The notes under the pieces were generated by a model. That model was not told the origin of the DNA. It searched no databases and worked only from the letters and a program-made list of their open reading frames with translations. From Spirochaetales bacterium (GTDB lineage: Bacteria; Spirochaetota; Leptospiria; Leptospirales; Leptonemataceae), in assembly GCA_024233935.1 (NCBI GenBank), contig JACKOY010000018.1, forward strand, positions 1 through 64,000: DNA of 64,000 bases. The letters run 5' to 3'. Of this stretch, positions 16,209 through 25,072 are shown one piece after another. The stretch's first letter is position 1. Each line of letters starts with the position of its first letter. Position numbers and translations under genes: made by a program.

Positions 16209-17066
16209 TCAGTCGTGTTTTGCGCGTCGAATATCGGGTTTCGGCACCACAAAAGCCCGATTGAGCCCGGGCCTGAGCTCAAGCTCGGAGAGGGTCATCT
16301 GATGCAGCACGGCGTCGGACTCGTGATCCTCCACGACAGTTAGACGCGTTGGTACCTGTAGCCCGCCCACGTTTTGGTAGTCCTCGTAGTGCATGAGGCC
16401 CGTAACGAAGCCTCCGAAGTCCCGGACCGTGTACTCCAACCAGACAAGCATGTGCGACTCGGGATCCAGGAAAAGCAGGTACTGATCGACGGAGTCCTGG
16501 GGTTCCTCGCTGATCCACGTCACATAAACCCGGTCGTACGTTTCCCCTCGAAAGACTGTCTGGCCTGCGTCGGCTACGATGGGCGCTTCCGGCAGACGGA
16601 AGGGCGCCTCGATGAAGTACTGCATAGTCGGTAGCCAGAATTTGATCGTGTCGTCCTGTTCAAAAACAGGTTCAGCATTCGGGTTCTCCTTTGTGTAGGT
16701 CGCCCAATTCTGTATGCCCCAAACCCGGCCCTCCCATTCTCCGGCGAAAAAATCGGCCCGGGAGTTGTCCGCTCCGTTCTCGAACGTGAGGCGCATAGGA
16801 TAGTTGCGATCCGGCCAGGGAGAAAACAGAGCACGGCTCACGCTTCCAGGCCAATCGTCCTGCACAACCGCGACCGTGTACGCAGAAGCGGTCCATTGCT
16901 CCCGGCCGCCGTGAGCCGCCTGCATCGCTTCCAGCAACACCCGGCCTCGCGCTGCACTCGCTTCGCTTACTCCTTCGCGCTTGAGCTCCGCCGGGCGAAT
17001 GTCTGCCAGGCTGCACCCGGCGAGGAGAGCGAGAAATATGGGAGTAAGGGCCCGGTGGAGCTGCAT
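16209..17066 (-). CDS. hypothetical lipoprotein, LolA-like fold suspected
   Basis: A 285-residue lipoprotein whose signal peptide ends in LLAGC with Cys18. After the signal, ARGRVLLEAMQAAHGGREQW resembles the N-terminal helix of bacterial proteins with a LolA/LppX-like half-barrel, in which A-H-G-G-x-x-x-W is recurrent, and the rest is a long series of beta strands (VYVTWISEEPQ, YLLFLDPESHMLVWLEYT, LQVPTRLTVVE). Such proteins carry lipids or lipoproteins across the periplasm, but no function can be assigned here. It converges on mnmG, and the HAD phosphatase starts 97 bases away on the other strand. Confidence 0.72.
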   Translation of the reverse strand: MQLHRALTPIFLALLAGCSLADIRPAELKREGVSEASAARGRVLLEAMQAAHGGREQWTASAYTVAVVQDDWPGSVSRALFSPWPDRNYPMRLTFENGADNSRADFFAGEWEGRVWGIQNWATYTKENPNAEPVFEQDDTIKFWLPTMQYFIEAPFRLPEAPIVADAGQTVFRGETYDRVYVTWISEEPQDSVDQYLLFLDPESHMLVWLEYTVRDFGGFVTGLMHYEDYQNVGGLQVPTRLTVVEDHESDAVLHQMTLSELELRPGLNRAFVVPKPDIRRAKHD

Positions 17067-17163
17067 GCTAATACGACGCTCCGGCCTGGCGGCGGTAACA
17101 CAATGTTTTTAGGGCGGGGGAGATTCTGGTTTCAAGGGTGGGAGGGGCACTCAGAGTGCTCCC

Positions 17164-17802
17164 GTGAAAGAAGCGCTGCTCTTCGACCTGGACGGGACCC
17201 TGATCGACTCTTTGGGCGACCTGACGGAAAGTCTGAATTGGGCCCTGCTCCAGAGCGGCCTTTCGCCACGGACGCGATCCGAAGTCCGGAGATTCATCGG
17301 GGACGGCATGCGGGTGCTCGTAGATCGAGCGGCGGGCAGTGCGGGGCCACCTTCCGAACGTGTCTTCGGTCATTTTTTGGAGCACTACCGGTCGCACTGT
17401 CTGGATTCCACCCGCCTGTTCCCGGGCGTCTCGCGGCTTATGCCGGCGCTGGGGGCGCGGTATCATTGTGCCGTGCTCACGAATAAGAGTGCTGAATTCG
17501 CGCACCAGATTCTGGATGGGTTGGGTGTGTCCCGGCACTTTCAAGTAATTGTGGGAGGGGATAGCTTCGCCGTTCGAAAACCCCACGGCCTCGTAGTGCG
17601 GGAAACTTTGAAGCGCCTGAGTTCCGCCCGATTGGCAGCCATCATTGTCGGTGATCACCGCGCCGACCTGGAAGCGGCGCGCAATTCGCGCCAGCGGGCG
17701 GTCTACTGCTGCTTCGGCTTTGGCCGACCTGGAGCTTCGCGCGTCGAACGGCGTGTGCGCAGTTTTTTGGAGCTCGGCCCCTTGCTCGGTGTGCGCGGTT
17801 AA
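17164..17802 (+). CDS. HAD-family phosphatase, phosphoglycolate phosphatase-like
   Basis: A 212-residue HAD hydrolase of the Gph/PGP subgroup, which removes phosphate from 2-phosphoglycolate or a similar small phosphate ester in the cytoplasm. Motif I is FDLDGTLIDS (Asp nucleophile and acid/base), motif II LTNKS, motif III the Lys in VRKPHG, and motif IV VGDHRADLEAA. A small helical cap lies between motifs I and II. The start is GTG at 17164; a GGAGGGG at 17141-17147 is rather far upstream, and the 13-base inverted repeat GCACT-CAG-AGTGC (17147-17159) in between could shorten the distance by folding. Substrate specificity cannot be confirmed. Confidence 0.86.
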   Translation: MKEALLFDLDGTLIDSLGDLTESLNWALLQSGLSPRTRSEVRRFIGDGMRVLVDRAAGSAGPPSERVFGHFLEHYRSHCLDSTRLFPGVSRLMPALGARYHCAVLTNKSAEFAHQILDGLGVSRHFQVIVGGDSFAVRKPHGLVVRETLKRLSSARLAAIIVGDHRADLEAARNSRQRAVYCCFGFGRPGASRVERRVRSFLELGPLLGVRG

Positions 17803-17817
17803 GATCCGGGCCGCAGC

Positions 17818-18726
17818 TCAAGCACGTACGTCCGGTTCCATAAAACACCAACCAATTTCGGGACAGGCCACTTTGATGCGCGCCTCGAGGCGGTTCAGAC
17901 GTTCCGCTGCCTGGCCGATCGACAGCTCGGGTCGCATAGCAACTTTGGCCGCCAGAACGACCCGCGCCCCGAACTGGATCGTGATCACGTTGAATACCTC
18001 TACGACGGAATCATCGTCGGCGATGGCGGTCTCAATCACCTCGATGAGATCGGGGGCGGCGGCGATTCCAATGAGAAGCGCACGGACGCGAACTATCAGG
18101 AACACCGAGATCGTGATCAGGACGAGGCCAATCGCGATCGAACCCATCGCGTCAAAGATCGCGTTTCCGGTGATGGCGGCCAGGCCCACAAAACCGCTGG
18201 CGAGGACGAGCCCGATGAGCGCCGCCACATCTTCCCCGAACACAACGACCATCTCGGCCCGGCGGGAGTGCTTCAACCAATGAATCAGGCTGTAGCCTTT
18301 GCGAAGGTGTTTGATCTCGCGCAGGGCTCCCAGGAGTGACCCGCCCTCCAGGGCGATGGAAATGCCCAATACCAGAAGGGCGATCCAGGCGCGGTCCAGA
18401 GGTTCAGGATCCTGCAGCTTGTGCACACCCTCGTAGATGGAAAACAATCCACCCATGCTGAACAGCAAGATGGCGACCATGAAACTCCAGAAGTACGTAA
18501 GCTTGCCGTAGCCCAGGGGATGCCTGGCATCGGCCGGTCGGCTAGCTCCTTTGAGGCCTACAAAGAGCAACACCTGGTTTGTGCAGTCCGCAACACTGTG
18601 GATGGCCTCCGCCAGCATGCTACCCGAGCCGGTTACGTAGGCCGCAATGCCTTTGGCGATGGCGATGCCGCCATTGGCCAGAAAGGCGTAGAAGATTGCG
18701 CGAAAGGAACCGTCGGTGGATGCCAT
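17818..18726 (-). CDS. cation diffusion facilitator (CDF) transporter
   Basis: A 302-residue inner-membrane cation/proton antiporter of the CDF family, probably exporting Zn2+ or another divalent metal. Six hydrophobic helices are visible. The metal-binding pair is in HSVADCTNQ on TM2 (the usual form is H-S-x-x-D-x-x-N) and EDVAALIGL on TM5, close to the ZnT9-like branch rather than to FieF. The C-terminal cytoplasmic domain (VFNVITIQFGARVVLAAKV) has the expected ferredoxin-like strand pattern. It converges on the HAD phosphatase and is divergent from the alpha/beta hydrolase. The ion cannot be named from sequence alone. Confidence 0.88.
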   Translation of the reverse strand: MASTDGSFRAIFYAFLANGGIAIAKGIAAYVTGSGSMLAEAIHSVADCTNQVLLFVGLKGASRPADARHPLGYGKLTYFWSFMVAILLFSMGGLFSIYEGVHKLQDPEPLDRAWIALLVLGISIALEGGSLLGALREIKHLRKGYSLIHWLKHSRRAEMVVVFGEDVAALIGLVLASGFVGLAAITGNAIFDAMGSIAIGLVLITISVFLIVRVRALLIGIAAAPDLIEVIETAIADDDSVVEVFNVITIQFGARVVLAAKVAMRPELSIGQAAERLNRLEARIKVACPEIGWCFMEPDVRA

Positions 18727-18801
18727 GAGCGGAAGTGAATGCCGGGCCGGGGGCTGGCAAATGTTTCTTGAGCTGACGGATCAAGAAGTGCGCTCTGGGC
18801 A

Positions 18802-19725
18802 ATGCATAAGTGGATCAAGAATCGTTGGATAGGATGGACGTCAATCGCCCTGGCGCTCCCCGTTCTTTCGATCGCGGCAATCGCCTTCTATTTCAGCGGG
18901 CGCATCATGTATCCGCCTGCCTTCACGTGCCCGCCGGACCGTTACGTATATTGCAGCACTCCCGCGGAACTGGGGTTACGGTTTGAGAACGTAGATTTCG
19001 CGGCCGCGGACGGAGTGGCACTGCGAGGCTGGTATATTCCGGCGCCGGGTTCTTCGGCTTCGATCGCAGTCGTGCATGGCCGTGGAGTGGATCGGACCGA
19101 GGGTTTGCGTTACGTGCTCTCTCTCCATCGCGCGGGATTCAACCTGCTGCTTTTTGACCTGCGTAACTCCGGCACGAGTGACGCGTCCTTCAACAGCATG
19201 GGCTATTACGAACAAAGGGACGTGACGGCCGCCGTGGATTACCTGCTTGGCGTTCGGGGCGCCAGGCACGTCGGTGTGCTCGGATTCTCCATGGGGGCTG
19301 CTACTTCCATACTGGCCACAGCCAGTGACCCGCGCATTGAGGCCGGCGTTTACGAATCGGGCTTTGCGAGTTTGCGCGAGATCCTCGACTATCGGGCAGA
19401 GCGCGATTTCGACTGGCTCCCGCGCTCGCTCATTTTGCCGGTCGTTGTTTTTGTCTTTGAGCTGCGAACTGGGGCGGACGCGGACGACATCAGTCCCGCC
19501 AGGGAGATTGCCCGGATCGCACGACGACCCATTCTCATCATTCATGGCGACGCTGATGCGAGTGTCCCGGTGGAGCACGCCGAAGAACTATTTGAAGCCG
19601 CCGGCGCTGGGCGTTCACTCTGGATCATACATGAGGGCGGGCACGCTTCCTCCTGGAACGATGCCCGGTCGGCGGCAGAGTACCGCATTCCGCACTTTTT
19701 TCTGAAGGCGTTTCGAGGCGACTGA
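18802..19725 (+). CDS. membrane-anchored alpha/beta hydrolase
   Basis: 307 residues with one N-terminal membrane helix (TSIALALPVLSIAAIAFYFSG) and a serine hydrolase domain outside. The nucleophile elbow is GFSMGAA (Ser), the acid is in IHGDADASVPVEHA and the catalytic His in GGHASSW; the oxyanion region is VVHGRGVDRTEG. The arrangement matches the YqkD/BEM46-like peptidase-S9/hydrolase group, whose substrates are mostly unknown esters or peptides. It begins 75 bases from the divergent CDF transporter and converges on the repeat protein that ends at 19758. An exact role cannot be given. Confidence 0.84.
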   Translation: MHKWIKNRWIGWTSIALALPVLSIAAIAFYFSGRIMYPPAFTCPPDRYVYCSTPAELGLRFENVDFAAADGVALRGWYIPAPGSSASIAVVHGRGVDRTEGLRYVLSLHRAGFNLLLFDLRNSGTSDASFNSMGYYEQRDVTAAVDYLLGVRGARHVGVLGFSMGAATSILATASDPRIEAGVYESGFASLREILDYRAERDFDWLPRSLILPVVVFVFELRTGADADDISPAREIARIARRPILIIHGDADASVPVEHAEELFEAAGAGRSLWIIHEGGHASSWNDARSAAEYRIPHFFLKAFRGD

Positions 19726-19757
19726 TGCCCGGTCCGGTAGGGACCAGACAGCCCGGG

Positions 19758-20477
19758 CTAATACGAGAATCGCAAAATGCGCTCCAGAATCCATTGCTCG
19801 CCCGCCTGACTGAAGTAACGGCATTCGGTGATGCGCCCTTCGCTATCGTAGCTGTAGTCCACCTTGCTGCGTGCGTCGCCTTGAGCCCGAACGCGGGATG
19901 CTACGCGTCCCAGCTCATCGCGGGTGAACTGAATGCGAGCAAGCTCGCCCTCTTCACTGGAACGCATGGTCACCGCAGCCTGCCCGTGCTGTCCGTACAG
20001 AATCTGAAATCGCAGATTTTCGCCGGCATTCCATTCGCTGCCACCTTCGATTCGACCGCTCTGGACCGTGTACTCCTGACGCAAGATCGGCTGTCCGTCC
20101 GCATTCTGGATTTCCATGCGTGCAAGGGAGGTGCCCGCATACGTGAAGATGGAGCGGTTCACCAGGTTGCCGGTTGAATCGTACAGTCGTTCTTCGGTGA
20201 TTCGTCCGTCGCTGTACGTGTACGTAGAGTAACCATCCGGCGTGCCGCCCGACGTCGTGTAGACTTCCCGAACCAGTCGGCCGCTTGCGTCGTACTCGAA
20301 GCTGGCCTGGTTCAGCCGCTCGCCGTCTGCGTCGTACACGGTCAGCATGCGTGGGCCACCGGCTTTACCCTCAAGAATGTAGATATCCATCGGGTTCCAG
20401 CGTAGCGGCTGGTATGCCTGCACCGCTGAGGCTCCCAAAAAAATCAATGTCGCTGCGGCTGTTGCGAAAGGCTTCAT
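19758..20477 (-). CDS. exported protein with YD/RHS-like repeats
   Basis: A 239-residue secreted or periplasmic protein with signal peptide MKPFATAAATLIFLGASAVQA. The mature part is built of short beta-strand repeats such as FEYDASGRLVREVY, YTYSDGRITEERLYDSTGN and YSYDSEGRITECRYFSQAGE, the tyrosine-aspartate pattern of YD/RHS repeats. Unlike RHS toxins it has no toxin tip and no more than about six repeats. The ATG at 20475-20477 has ACGGAG upstream; the open frame continues beyond it but without support. It diverges from rsmG. Its function is unknown; carbohydrate binding is often suggested for YD repeats. Confidence 0.75.
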   Translation of the reverse strand: MKPFATAAATLIFLGASAVQAYQPLRWNPMDIYILEGKAGGPRMLTVYDADGERLNQASFEYDASGRLVREVYTTSGGTPDGYSTYTYSDGRITEERLYDSTGNLVNRSIFTYAGTSLARMEIQNADGQPILRQEYTVQSGRIEGGSEWNAGENLRFQILYGQHGQAAVTMRSSEEGELARIQFTRDELGRVASRVRAQGDARSKVDYSYDSEGRITECRYFSQAGEQWILERILRFSY

Positions 20478-20547
20478 GGATCGGCTCCGTGGTCGTGGTT
20501 CTTTCCTATAGTCGGAATTATCGAAAGAAAGTGAACGCGCTTTTTGC

Positions 20548-21351
20548 ATGAAATGCTCGCCGTCAGGCGGCCGGCTTACATGGTCAATCGTGGGCGGAGT
20601 ACTGGAAAGCCTGGGGCGGCGGGGCCTTGTGATTTCGGACCGTCTGGCTGCGCGCTTTGATCCGGAGCGCCTGGAGCAGTGTGCGAGCTTTTTGACCGCG
20701 AATCCACATTTCTTTTCTGAAGCCGACGGGAGCCGGATCCTCGAGCGGCACCTCTTTGAGTCTATGGTTTTTGCGGATCGGGTTGCCGGCTGGCTTGAGG
20801 AGGCGGGCGGTCGGGATGTTTCACGTGAAACCATTTTGGATGTCGGTTCCGGGCCCGGCCTGCCGGGCCTGCTCTTCGCCTGTCTCCGGAGCAGCCCGGC
20901 GGTCATACTGAATGATTCATCCCGCCGCCGCCTGAGCCGGGTAGAGCAGGGCCTGGATTCCGTACTCCGGGCATTCCAGGGACGCTTGCATTTCTCCTAC
21001 GAACGCGTGGAGAATTTGCGGGGCCGCTATCCCCTGGTGGTGGCGCGGGCGTTCTTGCCTTTTCCGTATCCGGTGGAACTCGTCACACACCTGCAGCACC
21101 CGGGGGATTGTGTTTTCCTCGCGCTGGGCCGTGATCCAGAAACCGACGCCTCCCGGACACATCTGCAGAACCTCGGTTATGTTTCACGGGAAACCATCGC
21201 CCTGCCGGAATTGGATTTTCTGGGCCATCGCTCGGTTAAAATCTTGCTCCGCAAGAAGCAACCCCAGAAAGGTTATCCTCGAAGCTGGCCCATCGTTCAG
21301 CGCGAGTTGCGCGCCCGGAACGCCGGCGACCGGGACGAATCCCGGCCATGA
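20548..21351 (+). CDS. rsmG: 16S rRNA (guanine-527-N7)-methyltransferase RsmG
   Basis: Methylates N7 of G527 in 16S rRNA using S-adenosylmethionine. The 267-residue frame has the RsmG core: LERHLFESMVFADRV (helix before the SAM fold), ILDVGSGPGLPGLLFA (SAM motif I, strongly diagnostic), RRRLSRVEQGL and VVARAFLPFPYPVEL. The chain is longer than the E. coli protein (207), mostly at the N-terminus, and a GTG at 20629 is a plausible alternative start; neither candidate has a strong ribosome-binding site. The gene carries two parS-like sequences, at 20817 and 21180, each encoding V-S-R-E-T. It stands directly before parA and parB as in many bacteria. Confidence 0.9.
   Translation: MKCSPSGGRLTWSIVGGVLESLGRRGLVISDRLAARFDPERLEQCASFLTANPHFFSEADGSRILERHLFESMVFADRVAGWLEEAGGRDVSRETILDVGSGPGLPGLLFACLRSSPAVILNDSSRRRLSRVEQGLDSVLRAFQGRLHFSYERVENLRGRYPLVVARAFLPFPYPVELVTHLQHPGDCVFLALGRDPETDASRTHLQNLGYVSRETIALPELDFLGHRSVKILLRKKQPQKGYPRSWPIVQRELRARNAGDRDESRP
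20817..20832. promoter_or_regulatory. parS centromere-like site inside rsmG
   Basis: The 16 bases TGTTTCACGTGAAACC match the widely conserved chromosomal parS consensus TGTTTCACGTGAAACA at 15 positions and keep the full central palindrome. The site lies in the coding region of rsmG, 553 bases before parA. ParB binds such sites and spreads on the DNA, and ParA then moves the nucleoprotein complex to segregate the replication origin. Confidence 0.85.
21180..21195. promoter_or_regulatory. second, weaker parS-like site inside rsmG
   Basis: TGTTTCACGGGAAACC differs from the consensus at two positions (T to G in the centre and the last base). It is 363 bases from the better site, in the same reading frame of rsmG, and again encodes V-S-R-E-T. 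Paired sites in this position fit a ParB-loading region near the replication origin. The central mismatch may weaken binding. Confidence 0.6.
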
Positions 21352-21369
21352 CACTCGCTTCGCAAGAGC

Positions 21370-22131
21370 ATGCAAAAGATCATCGCACTCGCAAATCAGA
21401 AAGGTGGTGTCGGAAAGACCACCACGGCGGTCAATCTCGGCGGCTACCTGTCCGGCCTGGGCATCAAGGTGCTTCTTATCGATATCGACCCGCAGGGTAA
21501 TGCGTCCTCTGGCCTGGGCATCGACGTTCACGATCTTGATAAGACCATCTACGAGGTCTTGCTGGGTGAGATCTCCTTATCCGAGGCAATTCTTCCGACC
21601 GCCTACCAGAACCTCTGGGTACTCCCGGCGAATGTGCAGCTCTCAGGCGTTGAGGTGGACATGCTCCAGCTCGATCAACGCGAATACATACTCCGGGAAG
21701 CCATGGTCCAGGTTCGGGACACCTACGACCTGATCCTCATCGACTGCCCGCCCAACCTGGGGATTCTCACTCTGAACGCCCTCTGTGCGGCAAATCGGGT
21801 GTTGATCACCTTGCAAACGGAATACTATGCCCTCGAGGGTCTCACCCAACTTATGAAAGTCATTCAGCTCGTACAGCAATCCCTCAACCCCGAGTTGATC
21901 CTCGACGGAGTTGTGCTAACCATGTTTGACCAGAGAACCACCCTGGCCCAGCAGGTCGTGACTGATGTGCGCGAGCATTTTGGCGCGAAGGTCTACGGGA
22001 GTGTCATTCCCCGGAACGTAAAGCTTTCGGAAGCGCCTTCCTTTGGAAAGTTCATCGGGGACTATGCTCCCGACTCGGCCGGCGCGCGCGCCTACGCAGA
22101 CCTGGCTCGCGAGGTAAAAGATCGTGGCTAA
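21370..22131 (+). CDS. parA: chromosome-partitioning ATPase ParA (Soj)
   Basis: A 253-residue MinD/ParA-type ATPase that forms dynamic gradients on the nucleoid and pulls ParB-parS complexes. The deviant Walker A KGGVGKTT is at 11-18, Walker A-prime in LLIDIDPQGNAS, Walker B in YDLILIDCPPN, and the DNA-binding and nucleotide-sandwich region runs through TMFDQRTTLAQQVV and VIPRNVKLSEAPSFG. There is no N-terminal HTH, so it belongs to the small chromosomal Soj group rather than to the plasmid P1-type. Its end overlaps parB by eight bases, and it follows rsmG after 18 bases. Confidence 0.96.
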   Translation: MQKIIALANQKGGVGKTTTAVNLGGYLSGLGIKVLLIDIDPQGNASSGLGIDVHDLDKTIYEVLLGEISLSEAILPTAYQNLWVLPANVQLSGVEVDMLQLDQREYILREAMVQVRDTYDLILIDCPPNLGILTLNALCAANRVLITLQTEYYALEGLTQLMKVIQLVQQSLNPELILDGVVLTMFDQRTTLAQQVVTDVREHFGAKVYGSVIPRNVKLSEAPSFGKFIGDYAPDSAGARAYADLAREVKDRG

Positions 22132-23002
22132 GAAACGAGCACTCGGACGCGGCCTTTCCAATCTGCTTCCGGGCACGGCCGATGGCCGGCCCATCGTGCG
22201 GGAGAATGCGAATTACCAGGAGATCTCCCTCAACGAGATCAAGCCGAACCCGAACCAGCCGCGAAAGCGATTCCCGGAAAAGGAGATCGAAGAGCTCGCC
22301 CGCACCCTGAAAACCGTCGGCCTGATTGAACCGGTGGTCGTCCGCAAACTGGACGATGGTTTTCAACTGATTTCGGGTGAGCGGCGTTGGCGGGCTGCGC
22401 GGATTGCAGGCTTCAAGAAGATCCCCGCCGTTTTGAAGCAGGTGAATGATCTCCAGGCCCTGGAGATGGGCATCATTGAGAATATTCAGCGCGAAGAGCT
22501 GAATCCCGTGGAGGAAGCGCGGGCGTACAGCTACTGGATGGAACAGACGGGTCAGAAGGCGAGCGACCTGGCAAACAAGGTGGGCAAGGATCGCACCACG
22601 ATTACAAACCTGGTGCGACTGTTGAAGTTGCCGGAGCCGCTACTTGCTCGGGTAGAAAGCGGCGAAATCACACCCGGGCAAGCGCGACCGTTGCTTGGGG
22701 TCGCGGATCAGCGAGCCCTCGAACGCCTTGGCCAGAAGATCATTCGCGAGGGTTGGACCGCGCGGCGCGTGGAAGATGAAGTGGCCCGTGCGACCGAAGG
22801 ACAGGTCGGCGCCCGGACCACGGGCTCCCGCAAACCACGTAAGGATCCAAACGTGAGCCAGCTGGAAACCCGACTGCGGGCCCGACTCACGGCCCGGGTC
22901 AGCCTGCAGCACAAGAAAGACGGTTCCGGCAAAATCATGATACACTACGCGAATCTCGACGACCTTGATCGCATTGTGGATATGATCAAGACCCGCAAAT
23001 AG
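22124..23002 (+). CDS. parB: chromosome-partitioning protein ParB (Spo0J)
   Basis: A CTP-dependent DNA clamp of 292 residues that loads at parS. It starts at a GTG at 22124 with GAGG upstream, giving VAKKRALGRGLSNLLPG, the usual ParA-contacting N-terminus with ALGRGL. The CTP-binding ParB/Srx domain shows IKPNPNQPRKRF, LIEPVVVRKL and ISGERRWRAARIAG (C and P motifs). The HTH region that reads parS includes KASDLANKVGKDRTTITNLVRLL. The last 45 residues are the dimerisation domain. The start overlaps the parA stop, so the two are coupled. It converges on the O-antigen ligase, nine bases away. Confidence 0.96.
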   Translation: MAKKRALGRGLSNLLPGTADGRPIVRENANYQEISLNEIKPNPNQPRKRFPEKEIEELARTLKTVGLIEPVVVRKLDDGFQLISGERRWRAARIAGFKKIPAVLKQVNDLQALEMGIIENIQREELNPVEEARAYSYWMEQTGQKASDLANKVGKDRTTITNLVRLLKLPEPLLARVESGEITPGQARPLLGVADQRALERLGQKIIREGWTARRVEDEVARATEGQVGARTTGSRKPRKDPNVSQLETRLRARLTARVSLQHKKDGSGKIMIHYANLDDLDRIVDMIKTRK

Positions 23003-23011
23003 CAAACCTGT

Positions 23012-25036
23012 TCAAAAGTTCCCCAATGGCCCCGTCTCCAGGAGCCGAAATGGATCGTGAATCTGCGCCGCCGAGCGCAGGGCGAGCCGTGCCTCCGACG
23101 ACGGAGACAGCATCGCAAGTTTTTCCAGACAGTAGGCCGGTGCGGTTGACGATTCTGCGCAAAGTCGATAGTGAAAACGGGCACCCGAATCATCTTCGAG
23201 CCCCGCACGCAACTCCGCCTGCAACTGGTGCATGGCCGCGCTGTGCGGGGCAAGCCAGAGCCCCCACTTCAGAAGCTCGCTTGCGCTTTCCAGGCGTTCG
23301 GAATTCTGCCCTGCTGATCCGGAAAGCAGAACATTGCCGAAACGGTCGCGAAGACGCATACCATGCAACTCTTCCAGAGCGCCATCCATGGCGTAGGCCA
23401 CGGCAGCAAAGTAAGAACCCAGGGCCAGAACCAGTGCCCCGGTGATGACCACCGCCTTTCGCAAGAGAGGGCCGGCCTGCAAAGCGCGCCCTTCCTCCGA
23501 TCTCAGGGAGCGAAAGCCCAGTCCCAGAATGCACCAGAGGCCGAACAGATAGGTTGGCTGGAAGAGGTGATAATTCAGCGTTCCCTGTACCAGAAACCCG
23601 AGGGCCGAAAGACCCAGCCCCAGTTGTTTGGTCGTGCGCGTTTTGCAGCGCAGTGTGAAGAGAACGAATAACGCCAGTAAGAGGCAATATCCGAACAGGT
23701 GGAACAGTCCGCCTTCAAGCGCGAGTTGCAGGAAAGTGCTGTGCACGTGGTACGTTGCTCCGTGCTCGAAGAATGCCTGGCGCAGGTCCGGCATTCGAGC
23801 GAGGTCTGCCGGCGCAAGCGGCATCGACGCGAGCGCCATGGGCTGCTCCGGCCCAACACCAAAAAGGGGATTCGCTTCAAGCACACGCCAGCCAAGATCC
23901 CAGAATTGCAAACGAAGCCACAGCGTCCGGGTTTGCAAAATCGGTTCGCCTCCTTGCAACAGCAACCAACCCAGCACGCCGATCGCCAGACCCAAGCCAA
24001 GTATCAAAGCAACCCGAACCCAGGCTTTGCCTTTCCCGGGGCCGAAGAAGAACGCGGCCCATACGACAAAGAAAAACGTCGCCCAGCTCAGTCTCGCGAT
24101 GCTTGCCGCGAGCAAAACCAAAGACAGGACCACAAGACTCACGCGCAGACGCCGATCCTCAACGTGAGTGAAAACGAGCGGGAGCATCAGTACCGCATAG
24201 CCGCCGATGTCGTTTGTGTTTACCCCGCCAACAGACGTCCGCTTGGAGAGAACAGCATCAAGGCTACCGGACTCAAGACCCGCGCCAAGAAACGCAGCCC
24301 CCACAAACAGAAGCGAAATACCATAACTCACCATTACCGGGCGCAGCACCTCATGTTCGTCTCCCTCTCGAACACAAAGGAATACCGCAATCGCGCCGGC
24401 TAAGAGGAACCCGACAGGAGCGCTCCGGACTATATCGCCCTTCCAGACCTGACTACCGAACATGCCCAACGCGAGCAGCAACAGGGAAAATCCCAACAGC
24501 CGTTCTCGTTGTAACTGCCTGATAGCGCCAGCCACCCGCTCCCTCTTTCGAAGAGCTACGTACACTGCCGTGAAGCACAAGATGACCGCCGGAATGCCAC
24601 TCAGAACGTGCATCCAGTTGAAAGGAAACGCAGTGAACAGCAGCGCCGTTCCAAGAAATCTCTCGCCAAGGCCCGCGCCACGCACAGACCACCACACGAT
24701 CCAGGCCAGATGGAAGACGAAGAGCAACCGTAAGACGAGCTTGAGGCGGGGAATCTCGGTATCGATGGTGTTGGAAACCGACTGGACGCTCAAGGCTGCG
24801 CCCGCAACCAGCAAAACCAGATTGTCTGGAGTGAAAATTCGCGCCGACCAGGCCCGCAACCGCGTAAAGCGGAAGACCAGCAGCAGGAAAAGTACAAAAA
24901 CGATCAGCCCGGACGCATACTCATCCCGAACTCTCGCTTCTGAGTTTACCCAGAAACCCGAGCCTGCGATAAAGGCCGTGACCAGCAAGCTCGTTCCCCA
25001 GCGCGGACGCATTCGTCGTAAAGGACCTCGCCGCAT
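23012..25036 (-). CDS. O-antigen ligase/polymerase family membrane protein with C-terminal helical region
   Basis: A 674-residue integral membrane protein with about twelve to fourteen hydrophobic segments. Around residues 360-480 it has the Wzy_C-type arrangement: a long periplasmic loop carrying NPLFGVGPEQP and ATYHVHSTFLQLALEGGLFHL, the H-S-x-x-L-x-x-x-x-E-x-G pattern of O-antigen ligases. Such proteins join polysaccharide to lipid A core or polymerise O-units. The last 130 residues are soluble and alpha-helical (ERLESASELLKWGLWLAPHS), with TPR-like pairs as in some PglL/Wzy relatives. The ATG at 25036 was preferred; another lies at 25012. Protein O-glycosylation is a possible alternative role. 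Confidence 0.85.
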   Translation of the reverse strand: MRRGPLRRMRPRWGTSLLVTAFIAGSGFWVNSEARVRDEYASGLIVFVLFLLLVFRFTRLRAWSARIFTPDNLVLLVAGAALSVQSVSNTIDTEIPRLKLVLRLLFVFHLAWIVWWSVRGAGLGERFLGTALLFTAFPFNWMHVLSGIPAVILCFTAVYVALRKRERVAGAIRQLQRERLLGFSLLLLALGMFGSQVWKGDIVRSAPVGFLLAGAIAVFLCVREGDEHEVLRPVMVSYGISLLFVGAAFLGAGLESGSLDAVLSKRTSVGGVNTNDIGGYAVLMLPLVFTHVEDRRLRVSLVVLSLVLLAASIARLSWATFFFVVWAAFFFGPGKGKAWVRVALILGLGLAIGVLGWLLLQGGEPILQTRTLWLRLQFWDLGWRVLEANPLFGVGPEQPMALASMPLAPADLARMPDLRQAFFEHGATYHVHSTFLQLALEGGLFHLFGYCLLLALFVLFTLRCKTRTTKQLGLGLSALGFLVQGTLNYHLFQPTYLFGLWCILGLGFRSLRSEEGRALQAGPLLRKAVVITGALVLALGSYFAAVAYAMDGALEELHGMRLRDRFGNVLLSGSAGQNSERLESASELLKWGLWLAPHSAAMHQLQAELRAGLEDDSGARFHYRLCAESSTAPAYCLEKLAMLSPSSEARLALRSAAQIHDPFRLLETGPLGNF

Positions 25037-25072
25037 GGCGCTTCTCGCCGGGCAACATGTCAATAGGTAAAC

